From Porphyra umbilicalis (taxonomy: Eukaryota > Rhodophyta > Bangiophyceae > Bangiales > Bangiaceae): a stretch of DNA of 64,000 nucleotides. The notes under the pieces are model-generated. The model was not told the DNA's origin. It saw only the letters and a program-made list of their open reading frames with translations, and ran no database searches. Both the position numbers and the translations under genes were made by a program. The stretch spans positions 156,344 to 220,343 of the forward strand of contig KV918873.1 in assembly GCA_002049455.2 (NCBI GenBank). The letters run 5' to 3'. The number at the start of each line of letters is the position of its first letter. The first letter of the stretch is position 1. Shown here in pieces: positions 52,511-63,327 of the stretch.

Positions 52511-54255
52511 AACAGCGACGGGAGCAACTAGGGCGGGGCGGGCGAGTGGCTCGACGCGCCCGCGTCGCCCAAAAAGTCTCCATGCCCGAGCCCGTCCTTC
52601 TTTTCGCCCTCGCTCGCCCTCTGACGCGCCGTTCGGGTGCGCCGTGGCGGCCGGCCGGCGCGGCGGCGGCCGGGGCGACGGCAGCGGCGGAGCGGCGGCT
52701 CCGTAGAAGGCGTGCCGGTCGAGGCGCGTGGCTGCCTGGCGCGGCCCGTGCGGCGGCGGGTATGCGTTCGTAAGCGTGCCACCGCTCCCCTTCTCTCTGC
52801 CTCCCCCCGTCTCACGTCTGTGCGCGTGCGCACACGCGCGTGCCTCGTTTTTTTTTTTTTGTGCCTATCAGGCGCGCCCGACCAATGTGCACGTCGCGGG
52901 GGGATGGTACCGGCCTGCTGCCGCGCCGCCCTTCCACCCGCTGCACGCAGGAGCCCAGCTCGGGCGGCCGGCCTCCCGGGGCTGACGCCGACCGCGTCAG
53001 CGACACGCGCGGTGAGGGCTCCCCTGGGCGGCGCACGCCACCACCGCTGGGGCGCGGGGCGGGGCTGCCCGACGGCGAAGGCGGTGCCAGCTGAGCCCCA
53101 CCCCATCGCGAGGCAGTATCACCACCACTGCCCGTGCCCCAGCGGGTGGCGGCATGGTCGTCGCCCCCGCGGCGGGCGTCGCGGCCCCCGTCACCCCCAC
53201 CACGGCCACCAATCACGGATATAGAACACCAGGCACACTGCCGGGGGTGGCCGCCCAGTCGGCGGAAGACGGGCTGGGTGACCCAGGGGTGGCCATCGCC
53301 GCTCTGCAGAGCCGCCACTGCGGTTCCGCGTTCTCGCGCAGCGCTGGAGCCCGTGAGGGGGCGGAAAGGAACGGTGCGTGCCCTGCCGCCGCCCTCACAC
53401 CCGCCCCCACCTGTGCAGTGGCACTGACAGCAGCGGTGGCGGTCGAATGCGGGACCGCTCGCTGCGCCGCGACCACCGGTGCCGCCTGCAGAGGCGCTGG
53501 CTGCCGCGCCGCCGGCGCCGCCCCGCACTCGGCCGCAGTCGCCAGCGGGCCAACGGCGACCGCGCCAGCCGCCGCCACGGAATAAGGGGGGATCGCGGCG
53601 CGGGCGGCTGTGTTGGAAACCGCAGGGTGCACCGCGGCCACGCCGCGGCAGCAGGTGTCACTCAATGCTCGCATGTCCGGTAAGGCACTGTTACCAGATT
53701 CATATCGGTGCGAAACTGCATGATGGTGTGGGTTTCAGCCCATTCTGACGGCATAGGCGTGATCAGGGCTGTCAATGTACCCAGACGGAATGATAGAATC
53801 AAGCGCCGTACGACGTTTTTTTTTGGCTTACTACTGTCCCAAGACTGGTTGCTCTTCCCCATTGGGCATGCCCATGGCATTTTCTGCGAGTCAGCAACAG
53901 GTTCGACAAGAAAAGAACACCATGTCACATCGTCCGTGGAGCAGAAGTAGGATAGAGGACAGTCCCTGGTCACGTTGGTGTGCTCCGCATGGTACAACAA
54001 GGCCTCCCTTGTGCGCCGCTCACCTCTCCCCAACCCCCCCCCGAACCCCCCACCCAGCACCCCCCCCAGCATTGCCCCAATTCTTCCAAACCCCCCCCCC
54101 CACACCCCCCCAGAGAGCCCCCACGATCTCTTGTAGCCCCACGCACAATCTCTTGTACGTAGCCAGCTGATCGTTGTGGGTCGTTTTTTCGAGATACTAC
54201 GCCCCCCAATCGATCAATGCAACTGTGGCGACCATATGAGTTTTATTCCCTATGC
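52511..54255. other. Stretch without a supported gene
   Basis: 53154-53585 is open on the plus strand and Ala/Cys-rich with no known motif. 54020-54110 is C-rich. A T-run (52849-52860) is present. No family signature. Confidence 0.35.
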
Positions 54256-54322
54256 AGTGGCCCCAGTTGCCCACATTGTAGCCCCGGTTGCCCACAGTAG
54301 CCCCGGTTGCCCACAGTAGCCT
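54256..54322. repeat. 19-bp tandem repeat, ~3 copies
   Basis: Unit AGCCCCGGTTGCCCACAGT, with a diverged first copy. Its GGTTGCCCACAGTAGCC end resembles GGTTGCCCAGAGTAGCC at 51034. Confidence 0.85.
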
Positions 54323-54382
54323 CCTTCTTACACCAACCCGACGATTACCAGGGTTCCACCAGTGCCACGATCAACGTCGGAG

Positions 54383-54487
54383 GTTGGTACCCACCAGACG
54401 AAAGCCTGCTTCGTATGCCTTTTGTCTGGCAAGCGCTTGACAGACGGTCGCCAGACGAACGGGTTTTTGTCTGCCCGTTCGTAAGCT
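54383..54487 (+). mobile_element. CAGACG-rich MITE-like element, copy 1
   Basis: Bounded by GTTGGTACC on the left and TTCGTAAGCT on the right, with repeated CAGACG/GTCTG words inside. A related element lies in inverse orientation at 55711-55855. Confidence 0.5.
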
Positions 54488-55710
54488 TGCCGTGCGTTCG
54501 CTTCGTCTGTGTTTCGTTTGGCAGAACGTTTGGGCTTATCGACCACGCTGTATAGACCATGAGCGCAGGTGTCAGCAGATCCATCAGTGTACTTCTGTAA
54601 GTTCTTGTGTGCCTGCATTATTTTTCTATTGCCCGTTAGAGGCTTTATTTTATCCCAGCCATACGAACGATTTGTCCTGCCCGCCTGTACGGGCCGGCCC
54701 AGCAGTCTGGCTTCGCCACCCCGTCGGCCCACCTACCACCCCGCCGCTGCACCTACAACCCCACCGCTCTACCTACCGCGTCGCCACCCCGCCCCCACGC
54801 CAGCCTACCCACGCCCCACTCATGCCATCCGCAGCCTCCCTGTCAGCGCTATCTCTGCTAGCCATCCCACCACATGCTGGTACACAGGTCCAAAGATCCA
54901 CTACCAACCTCCCTCTCACTCTCATCCAATGTACCGCGCCACCACCATCACAAGCGTCACCGTCTGCCCCAACTCGCTCCCCACATCCCACCACCACTCC
55001 CGGCAGAGAGCGCCGCAGAGGTATGACAATGGCTTCTCATATCACGAAAAGAGCACCGCCACCCCCTCCGCGTACCTCTGGTGTCAACATTGGATAAGGG
55101 GGGAGCAAGCAAAAAAGACAACGATGCAACAAAGAGGTTGAGGAGAGCGGCCCCGACAGTGGTGGGGTCTAGCGGATAGAGCGGGGGGCAGCGAAGGAGC
55201 AACACGCGGCGCGAGGGCGAGCAAGGACTCACCGGGGCGGGTCGGGGCAGTGAAGGGCAAGACGAACAGAGGCCTTGTCGTCTCAAACGCACAGCGGGCC
55301 CTCTCCTCTTGCTTCCACTCGCGCCCTCTTCTGACCACGTGAATGTTAAACTTCGAAAGAAACACGGTTACAAGGCGCTCTGGGTGGCCACAGGGGACGC
55401 CGTGGAAGATGACACAGCGTACTTAGTTGCTGCATGCCGCGGTCCATGACGCAGCACCGTAGCCCTCGGAGAGCGGCCTTCAGGCGTGTCAGTTCCCACC
55501 ATTTGTCCTCGTCACGACGTGAAGTCCGCAAGCAGATGGGCATTAGGGAAAAGTGTTACTTCTTTGCTGTCAGCAGCGAGACCTTGACAACTTGCAGGCT
55601 CCTGGAGAGACTCGGTGTGCCGTCGGGCTGCACAAGCCAGCCCACTCACGAAGGCATGGCCTGCCCGCTCTAGATTTGGACCGCGCACGTGCAACGACCG
55701 TCGAGATACC
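54488..55710. other. Spacer between two inverted MITE-like copies
   Basis: No supported gene. 54720-54800 is rich in CACCTACCACC-type words. Confidence 0.4.
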
Positions 55711-55855
55711 GAGCTTACGAAACTGGCTTTCGTCTGGCTCGCGTCTGGCGCTCGTTTGTCAGACGATCGCCAGACGACGAACAGACGAATGCCAGACGGA
55801 ATCACCGTTTGTTTTTCGTTCGTATCGTCTGGCGATCGTTTGGCTGGTACCAACT
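55711..55855 (-). mobile_element. CAGACG-rich MITE-like element, copy 2
   Basis: Reverse-complement relative of 54383-54487: GTTGGTACC at the 55855 side, TTCGTAAGCTC at the 55711 side, and seven CAGACG/CGTCTG hexamers in between. Confidence 0.5.
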
Positions 55856-56074
55856 CCCTTGAAGGGCATTAATCACTGAACGCGCGACTGCTTGACAGTG
55901 CACACGGTGCACGAAGCGCAAGCCAGAAATTACTCTCTCCGCACGCACTTTTGTCATACACTGCAAGTATGGACAGGGTTGGCAAAAATATAATATTTTT
56001 TGCCTCGGCTTTGATTAATCTATAGATGAATAAACCAAGTTTTTGATTTTTTGATGGTATATGCATTGTTCATT

Positions 56075-57602
56075 ATGGTGCTATGCTGAGAAATGGAGCA
56101 TGCACGTTTGCGCAAAAAAAGATGCACACCCGACCACTGCGAGCATTGACCCGTGCTGCAGGGAGACCCACTATATCACCCGATGTTGTGTGACATGTCA
56201 AGCATCCCGACCAGGTTCGCCGGGCGCTTGGGCCGACAAAGGCTGACAGCAGCTGGAAAACCGCACTCTGAGTGACCGGGTGGCAAGTACCTGCTGACAC
56301 CCGCGGTGGTCTTTGTGAAACGATGCCAGAACATGCACGCTGACAGCCTAATCAGGACAAGACTTCTTAAGCCACCGGCCACAGCGGTGCCGTCAGGAGC
56401 GTCCCCCCTAACCGGCCCCTCATGTTTGCTCGCAGAGGCTGAATCGGCCTCCGAACATGCATGTCGTTTGAGGAGCTCTTGCAATTTTGTTCTGTCCGTT
56501 TGGTCCGGTCATTGGCCCTCCGAACACGTGAGCCCCGTGCCCAGTACATCGCCTATTTTCATTGTTTTCGAGACGTGTCACTGAGGCCTTGTCTTGACGG
56601 TGAGCACATGTGAACGTGATCGACCCAAATAAGACGTCCAAGTCCTGTTTTTCGTTGTGCTGGGGTGGGGATGGTCTTGACGACGCCGCAGAAATGTTTG
56701 CAAATCGGGTGAAAAAGAGATCGATGGACGCCAGCCACGCGATCTCGGTTGCTGTGAAAGAGGCGAGAGCCGTGGCCGCAAGCGCCCAATCAGTGACGAT
56801 CGTCCATCTCTGCCCCTGTTGTGTGGTGCCTCGTATCGTGGTCGGTCACGTGTGGGCATTACTGTCTGACAGTCGACCCAGGTCCAAAAACCGACCTGGG
56901 ATCATCTGATGGCCTCGCCACGCGTGTTCGTGTGCGAGATATTCCAGAAAGTCCCGCACACGCTCACTTCCCGACCACAATCGTCCCAAAAGGAGCCTGT
57001 TTTGAGCGTCAGTTCTGCGGGAGCAGAACTGCCGTTCGAGGCAGATTTATAGAAATGAAGCAGCCGTGATTGGAACGCAGCGCTCTCATTGGTTCACACG
57101 CGTGCATGCACGCTGAGAGCCCGTGGTCAAGACTGGGCCTGACGTTCTTTTGACCAATCATCATCGATGAAGGGTACAGCAGTGACTAGATCCAGCCCAC
57201 CTGCGTTTCTTCTGGGGCACCAGATGGCCCAGGTGCGCAGTCTCTGTCTTGTGGACTGTAGAGACCCGGCTCAAATACTGTGAAACTAGGCCGCCTGACG
57301 CAGCCAATGGGCACGTGGTCACAGTCATTGAACCCGCAATCTAACAGGGTTTGGGCAGTGTTCTTGGCATTGAATCATGAGAAGTCATTGGCTGCGTGAA
57401 GAGCCTTCAGTCCACTGTCTTACCATGTGCCAGTGGGTGGCTGTGGCTTTCGCCGGTCATGCCAGGAGCAATTGCACTTGGGACGCTATCGGTCCCCTGA
57501 AGCCAGGTGAGAGACGATCTGATGGACATCCTGACATCGGTCCACATCGGCAAACGTTTACACTCGCAAACGGGCATGCTCCATTTCTCAGCAAAGCACC
57601 AT
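56075..57602. mobile_element. Candidate 1.5-kb transposon with ~40-bp inverted ends
   Basis: The left end (56075-56114, ATGGTGCTATGCTGAGAAAT and following) matches the right end (57563-57602) in inverse orientation at about 36 of 40 positions. The interior has only short open frames and no transposase motif, so it would be a non-autonomous element. A target duplication is not obvious. Confidence 0.6.
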
Positions 57603-57928
57603 ATATAAGAAAATTACGCAACCCCTCAGGACTTGTATAGGAATCTGTGGGCCGGCTCTTGCCGCCCAACTGGACCAGCCGCCTTCAACACAGCCCTTAG
57701 CCACGCTCGCCGTCGTTGACAGCACCAGCACCCCTCCCCCCGACGACGTGATCCGTCGCGGCCACCTCGGCTGAGAGAGTGGCTCCTGGGAGGGGGGGGG
57801 AAGGAGGGGAGGTGGCGGGGGGGGGAAGGGGGCGGCCGCACCGCCGCCCCCGCCGCCGCCACCACCGCGGCCGCCACTGACAGGCGTGGGCACCCCCGTC
57901 GGGGCACCCCCGCCCCCCGTCGTAGCGG

Positions 57929-58894
57929 TCACCGCCGCCCCCTTCCCCGCCCCAGCGTTTTCTCCCGCCTCTGCCGCCACCACCTCGGCTGGCCACCGCT
58001 CGCACCAGCGCGTCGGCCACCACAGGCACCATCACCGCCGTCGAGTGTCCGAGCGGGCCGCCCTACACCGCTGCGCTCATGCGGGAGGGCGGGTGGGGAC
58101 GGCCGGAAAGCCTGGACGGCAGGGAGGAGAGGAGGGTGAGACCGACGGCGCCGCCGCTGCCGCCGTCTTCCGCCCACCGCGGTCGCGGGGGGCAGAACAG
58201 ATGGCGGCGGGGAGACCGCGAGCCACCCTCGGTGGGATTTTGCCAGGTCTGCTCCCGCTGTGCGCCACCCAAGTGCCAAGTGCCCAGCAGAAGATGCCAC
58301 CAGCCGTTGCAACCCGTGCGAGCAGGGGGTTTGAGAAACGCCCCCGACGTACAGCGTCTTCAAAGAAGGTAGTGGAGCGTCGCCGTTCCAAGATCGCGTA
58401 GGCCGCGCGACAGCTGCGGCGGCTCGCGCTGGCCGGCTGGCCGTCCCGGCAGGAGTCGAACGCCGCGACGCGGCCGGAGAGGGCGCGTGCGGGGACGCAC
58501 CGGCACCAGCGCGGCGAGGGGACAGAGGCGCCCCGCCGCGGGGGGCGCCGGAAGAGCGCACCGAGGCAGGCTTCGGCGCCCCGCGCCCGCGGCGGCGCCG
58601 GCGCTGGGAGACAAGGGTCCAAGGGCCAGCCCCATCCGCGTCCCCAGCCGCTGAAGCTGCCAGCGCAACAGGCGCACCGCTCGCCAACGACAGAGAAGGC
58701 GCAGCGACCCGGCTGAGATTAAAAAGCCGACGGTTCCGGCAGAGGCAATCCGCCAACGAAGCAAGCAAGGGCAACGGCTCGGCTGGGCGCCGCGAGGAAA
58801 GCAGCGCGGGAAGGAAAGGGGGCGCGGCGTCAACACGGTCCAAGCTGAGCGACACGCAAGCTCCAAGCCCGAGCGGCCGCAAGAATGCGGGCAA
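57929..58894 (-). CDS. Unknown basic protein
   Basis: 321 codons, open. There is a hydrophobic start, then GPWTLVSQRRRRRGRG (a Trp-Thr-Leu-Val-Ser plus Arg-run reminiscent of the first protein of some LINE elements), a Ser/Pro/Ala-rich linker, then SLKTLYVGGVSQTPC and an amphipathic stretch, ending in Arg/Gly-rich sequence that may be out of frame. I cannot assign a function. The LINE link is a weak inference, as no reverse transcriptase lies nearby on this strand. Confidence 0.3.
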   Translation of the reverse strand: MPAFLRPLGLGACVSLSLDRVDAAPPFLPALLSSRRPAEPLPLLASLADCLCRNRRLFNLSRVAAPSLSLASGAPVALAASAAGDADGAGPWTLVSQRRRRRGRGAPKPASVRSSGAPRGGAPLSPRRAGAGASPHAPSPAASRRSTPAGTASRPARAAAAVARPTRSWNGDAPLPSLKTLYVGGVSQTPCSHGLQRLVASSAGHLALGWRTAGADLAKSHRGWLAVSPPPSVLPPATAVGGRRRQRRRRRSHPPLLPAVQAFRPSPPALPHERSGVGRPARTLDGGDGACGGRRAGASGGQPRWWRQRREKTLGRGRGRR

Positions 58895-59490
58895 GTCGCG
58901 TTTTTTGCTTCTGTAGACAGGTAGTGTCTACGGACTTGCGCGGGACGGCCGTGATGGCCCAATATAATGTGGCTGCGCCTTTTGCGCCGCTTAAAGAAAT
59001 GCGTGAACACGCTGCAAGCTGCGTGACACGCAACCGTATCGCCCAAGCGGCCGCAAGAATGCGGGCAAGTCGCGTTTTCGGTTTCTGTAGACAGGTGGTG
59101 TCAACGGACTCGCGAGAGACGGCCGTGACGGCCCAATACACGGTGGCTGCGCGATTTGCCACGCTCACGGCAAAGTGTCGACACGGGGCAAGCTGCACCA
59201 CAGGCAAGCTTTGCGGCCGGGCGGCCGCAAGAATGTGGGCAAGTCGCGTTTTTGGTTTCTGTAGACAGGTGGTGTCTACGGACTTGCGCGGGACGGCCGG
59301 GACGGCCCAATACACGGTGGCTGCGCGATTTGCCACGCTCACGGCAATGTAGAGACACGGTGCAGGCTTCACGAAATGCAAGCGCCGCGGACGAGCGGCC
59401 GCAAGAACGCGGGCAAGTCGCGTGTTTGGTTTCTGTAGACAGGTGGTGTCTACGGACTTGCGCGGGACGGCCGTGATGCTGGACTGTGCT
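58840..59490. repeat. 174-bp tandem repeat, ~3.5 copies
   Basis: GCGGCCGCAAGAA starts at 58873, 59047, 59221 and 59395, a period of exactly 174 bp each time. Each unit also holds GGCAAGTCGCG, TCTGTAGACAGGT and CTTGCGCGGGACGGCCG. The period is a multiple of three and frames stay open on both strands, giving Cys-containing repeat peptides; no gene is claimed. Confidence 0.9.
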
Positions 59491-59596
59491 GCTCGTCGCC
59501 GACTTCACTGGCGGTTCGCGGATGGATGATGGTCGGTGACCCTTATGGTACCTCTCATGGTACATTTGTAAGACGTGGTCAAGTTGCACACATTCG

Positions 59597-59895
59597 TGTT
59601 GGGTTATCTTGGGGCGTTACTTTTGGCATGTTTCGGACTTGGTCTTCGCTTTGCTCTAGTGGCTTTTGATTTGGTGAGTGATTCGATTTGGTGCGAGGGC
59701 GTGGGCGTCGGTGTTGGCGCGAGAGGAGGAAGCACTTGGGCCGGTGGGGACTATTTGAGAGGTGCTATTGGTTGGCAGAGGCGGGCGAACCTTAGGACAA
59801 CCAACAAAGCACGTTCGCACACACAAACACAAGCTCAAGCCACTCAACCACTTTACCGTGGTCCCCCCAACCCCTATCCCCACTGCGATTCAACA
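59597..59895 (+). mobile_element. 5' LTR of a Ty1/copia element
   Basis: 299 bp, starting TGTTG and ending CAACA, so its ends are a 5-bp inverted repeat. It is homologous to the isolated LTR at 20561-20855. It is followed at once by a primer-binding site. Confidence 0.75.
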
Positions 59896-59909
59896 GGTTA
59901 TGGACCCAG
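59896..59909 (+). promoter_or_regulatory. Primer-binding site (half initiator-Met tRNA type)
   Basis: GGTTATGGACCCAG begins directly after the LTR. It resembles the Drosophila copia site, which pairs with the anticodon region of cleaved initiator tRNA-Met rather than with the tRNA 3' end. Confidence 0.65.
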
Positions 59910-60056
59910 AGCCGGGGCTGTGACAAGAGCAAGGTGTGCCGGCTGGTGTCGCGGCGGTCGCGGCAAGTGCGAAGAGGACGAGGTCAAGGGTGTTCAAGGA
60001 CGTGACGGTCAAGGCGCAGGGCTCGGCAAGGTCGGGCGCTACTACAAGACAACATC

Positions 60057-60902
60057 ATGGACGGCGGCGCTGCCGGCATGGGCGGCATCAAGATCGACAA
60101 GTTGACGGAGACGAACTTCCCTGAGTGGCGTCAGCGCATTGAGATGGTCCTCGCGCTGCGCGACCTGGACAATATGCTTGACGCAGACGGCAAGCCGACG
60201 GTCGCGGAGACCCGCGAGTTGGCGGTGTGGAAGCGTCGAGACACGAAGGCGAGCGCCATCATCGGGCTCACCCTTGGGTCTGAGCAGCTCGAGCACGTGT
60301 CGGGCCGCAAGACGACGTCGGAAATGTGGTCGACGCTGCAAGGTGTCTTCCAGCGCAAGATTTTGATGAACAAGATGAAGGCGCGACGCGAGTTCTACAC
60401 CGTCGAAATGTCCGTCGGCGAGGGCATGCTGGGCTACATCAACCGCGTGCGCAACCTCGGCGAGAACATCAAAGCCATGGGCGGCGAGGTGACGGAGATG
60501 GACGTTGCCATGAGCGTCCTCAACCGGCTGACGTCAAAGTACAAGAACCTGCTGGTGGCTCTCGACGCCAAGGGCGAGGACGAGCTGAGCCTCGACTTTG
60601 TCAAGAGCCGCTTGCTTCAGGAGGAGCGGCAGCAGGCGGACAAGTCACCGGCGACGAAGCGCATTGGCGACATGGCACTCGTCGGCGCCAACTATCGAGG
60701 TCAAGGCCGCCGTGCTGACCTCTCCAAGATCGAGTGCTACTACTGCCATACGTTTGGGCACATCTCACGCGATTGCCCAGAGCTCAAGGCCAAGAAGCAG
60801 AGACAGGACAAGGTGGCCGCGATTGCGGCTGACGATGGTAGCGACAGCGACGACGCCATCTGTCTGGTGGGCAATGCAGCTGGCACCGATGACATCTCCT
60901 AG
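60057..60902 (+). CDS. Copia Gag protein
   Basis: 281 residues. It coats the element RNA and forms the particle. The N-part has the copia Gag core (TETNFPEWRQRIEMVLALRD, then ASAIIGLTLGSEQLEHV, MWSTLQGVFQRK and LNRLTSKYKNLLVAL). A CCHC zinc knuckle (CYYCHTFGHISRDC) lies at ~225-238, followed by a Lys-rich and an acidic tail. The start lies 160 bp after the LTR. It ends at a TAG (60900-60902) after which the same frame continues directly into protease. Copia elements normally have one Gag-Pol frame, so this is either a read-through stop or a mutation. Confidence 0.85.
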   Translation: MDGGAAGMGGIKIDKLTETNFPEWRQRIEMVLALRDLDNMLDADGKPTVAETRELAVWKRRDTKASAIIGLTLGSEQLEHVSGRKTTSEMWSTLQGVFQRKILMNKMKARREFYTVEMSVGEGMLGYINRVRNLGENIKAMGGEVTEMDVAMSVLNRLTSKYKNLLVALDAKGEDELSLDFVKSRLLQEERQQADKSPATKRIGDMALVGANYRGQGRRADLSKIECYYCHTFGHISRDCPELKAKKQRQDKVAAIAADDGSDSDDAICLVGNAAGTDDIS

Positions 60903-63327
60903 TCGTGGCTTGTGGACTCTGCGGCGTCTGCACACATGTGCTGGATGCGCGGGTGCTTCGACGCCTACCATACGACCACGGGACGGAGCGTCACGATGGG
61001 TGACAAGGGGTCCGTAGCCACGGCGGGCGTCGAAACGGTTGTGCTCAATGTCATCGTTCACGGCAAGACGCGCAAGATCAAATTGGAGAAGGTACTCCAT
61101 GTTCCTACAATGGGCTTCAACCTCATGTCGGTCGGCATGATGGAGGAGCGTGGGGTGGAAGTGTCATTCAAGGGCGGTAAGACGATCATCAAGATGAACG
61201 AGAAGACTGCTGCGTGCGGCACTCGTAGGAACGGGCTCTACCACCTGAACATGGCCCCACTGTCGGATACTGCTGCGGTGGCCTCTCTTCAGCTCTGGCA
61301 TGAGCACCTTGGGCACGTCAACGTGGCTGGCGTTAAGCGGATGATCAAGAACAAGGACATCAATGGACTCAAGTGCTCTTCCATGGCGGTCAAGGACGTC
61401 TGCGCGCCGTGCGTGTATAGGAAGGCGGCTATTACGCCTATGCCTAGTGCAGGAGGAGTTCGAGTGACCAAGCGCCTGCAGCTCGTGCAGTTGGACCTGG
61501 GCGGGCCAATGTCGGATCCGTCGCGTGGCGGTGCGCTCTACTTCGGCACCTTCACCGACGACTTCTCCCGCTGGACCGACGTGGTCTTCCTGCAGAAGAA
61601 GAGCGATCTGCTCTCTGAGTACAAGAAGTGGCTGACTAAGGCCCAGCTGCACACGGGAACCAAGATCAAGATCCTGCGATCCGACGATGGCGGCGAGTAC
61701 GTGTCGAACGCACTCAAGGCTCTTCACGATGAGAACGGCACGACGCACCAGACCACGGTGCCCGACACGCCGCAGCAGAACGGAGTTGCTGAGCGGCTCA
61801 ACCGAGTTCTCGTGGAGATGGCTCGCACCATGATGCGACACAAGAACGTCGATCAGGATCTTTTGGGCGGATGCCATCAATACGGCGGTGTACATCAAGA
61901 ACCGCGTAACGAGCCGGTTGCATCCCGTCGGCAAGACGACTTTTGAGCTGTGGACCGGGAATAAGCCCAATGTAAGCCACTTGCGGGTGTTTGGGTCGAC
62001 ATGCTGGGTGGTGCTGCACAAGAGTCACATCGACGGCAAGTTTGGCGACAAGGCGGCGAAGGGCGTCTTCTTAGGCTATCCCGACGGCAGCAAGGCGTAC
62101 AAGGTCATCCTCGACGACGGCAAAGTCGTCAAGGCGCGAAGCATTGTGTTCGCCGAGACGAACGTAAGCGAGGTCACAGAAGTTGCGGCGGAGCTTCCCG
62201 AAGACGAAGTTGTCGAAGTCGAGACGGGCTTGCGTTCTGCAAGCGACGGCGAAGACGTAGATGTTGACAATGACGACAAGGACGACAAGCAAGACGATGG
62301 ATCTGACAAATCCGCGGACGACAATTAAGGTAGTGGCGGCTCTCAAGACACGCTGCGTCGGAGCGGCAGAGCGCGGCGACCACCTGTTGAGTACTGACGC
62401 CCGGTGAGCCTGGTTGCGCACGAGGCGCCCACGACGTACGTGCAAGCCGTCCAAGGGCAAGAATTGGCTAAGTGGAAGATTGCTTTGGACGAGGAGATGG
62501 AAGCCATCCGCAAGAACAAGACTTGGCGCTCGACGGATCGCCCGGCCAGTCGATGCGTGCTGAAGGGCAAGTGGGTTTACAAGGTCAAGAACGAAGTTGA
62601 CAAGAACGGGAACAACGCGACGCGGCACAAGGCGCGCCTGTGCTTCATGAGGAACCGGCAGATCAAGGGGCTCGACTTCAACGAGTCATTCGCGCCGGTG
62701 TCCAAGTTCACCACCATTCGATGCATCCTGGCGATGACGGCGGGGAATGGGTGGGAGCTACATCAGATGGACGTCAAGACGGCATTCCTCAACATCGACC
62801 TTGACGAGGAGGTCTACATGGAGCAGCCAGACGGCTATGTCGATCCGACGTATCCTGACAAGGTGTGTCGTCTCCTCCAAGCGCTGTATGGGCTGAAGCA
62901 AGCCCCCAAGATGTGGTACGCCAAGCTCGACGACTTCCTCAAGTCGCAAGGGTTTGACAACATTGACCCGGATGCATGCCTCTACCTCCTTATGGATGAC
63001 GGCGAAATCATCATCGTCCTGGTGTACGTCGACGATCTTCTTTTTGTGGCATCAAGCCTGGCGGCGATCTACAAGATTAAGGACGCTCTGCACAAGCGTT
63101 TTGAAATGAAGGACCTGGGCGAGGCGAAGGTCATCCTCGGGCTAGAGATAAGACGTGAGAAGGCGTTGGGCACCCTCAAGCTGTCGCAGGGCAAGTACGC
63201 GGGGCAAGTGCTGGAGAAGTTCGGGATGGCGGAGTGCAACCCGATCGGAACGCCGCTGGAGGTGGGCCTGCAGCTGGTCAAGGCCAACGAGAGCGACGAC
63301 GCGCTGCCCTACCGCGAAGCCGTCTGT
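60903..63327 (+). pseudogene. Copia Pol: protease, integrase, truncated reverse transcriptase
   Basis: Continues the Gag frame: protease active site WLVDSAASAHM; integrase zinc domain with LWHEHLGH and CAPC; catalytic core with LDLGGPM, SDDGGEY and NGVAERLNR. A one-base shift near 61860 is followed in the next frame by the integrase C-part (NKPNVSHLRVFGS). This frame then has TAA at 62326-62328 and TGA at 62395-62397. Reverse transcriptase follows with ARLCFM, GLDFNESFAPV, QMDVKTAFLN, ALYGLKQAPKMWY and the catalytic YVDDLL. It stops abruptly after LPYREAV at about 63327, so RNase H and the 3' LTR are missing. The element is dead: four coding lesions plus truncation. Confidence 0.88.

Noticed and set aside
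54020-54110. Telomere-like C-rich tract
   Set aside because: The C-runs have irregular length and spacing, with no constant telomeric unit.
51031-54322. Direct repeats GGTTGCCCA(G/C)AGTAGCC as ends of a 3.3-kb element
   Set aside because: The match is only about 20 bases and the right copy belongs to a local 19-bp tandem repeat, so chance similarity is likely.
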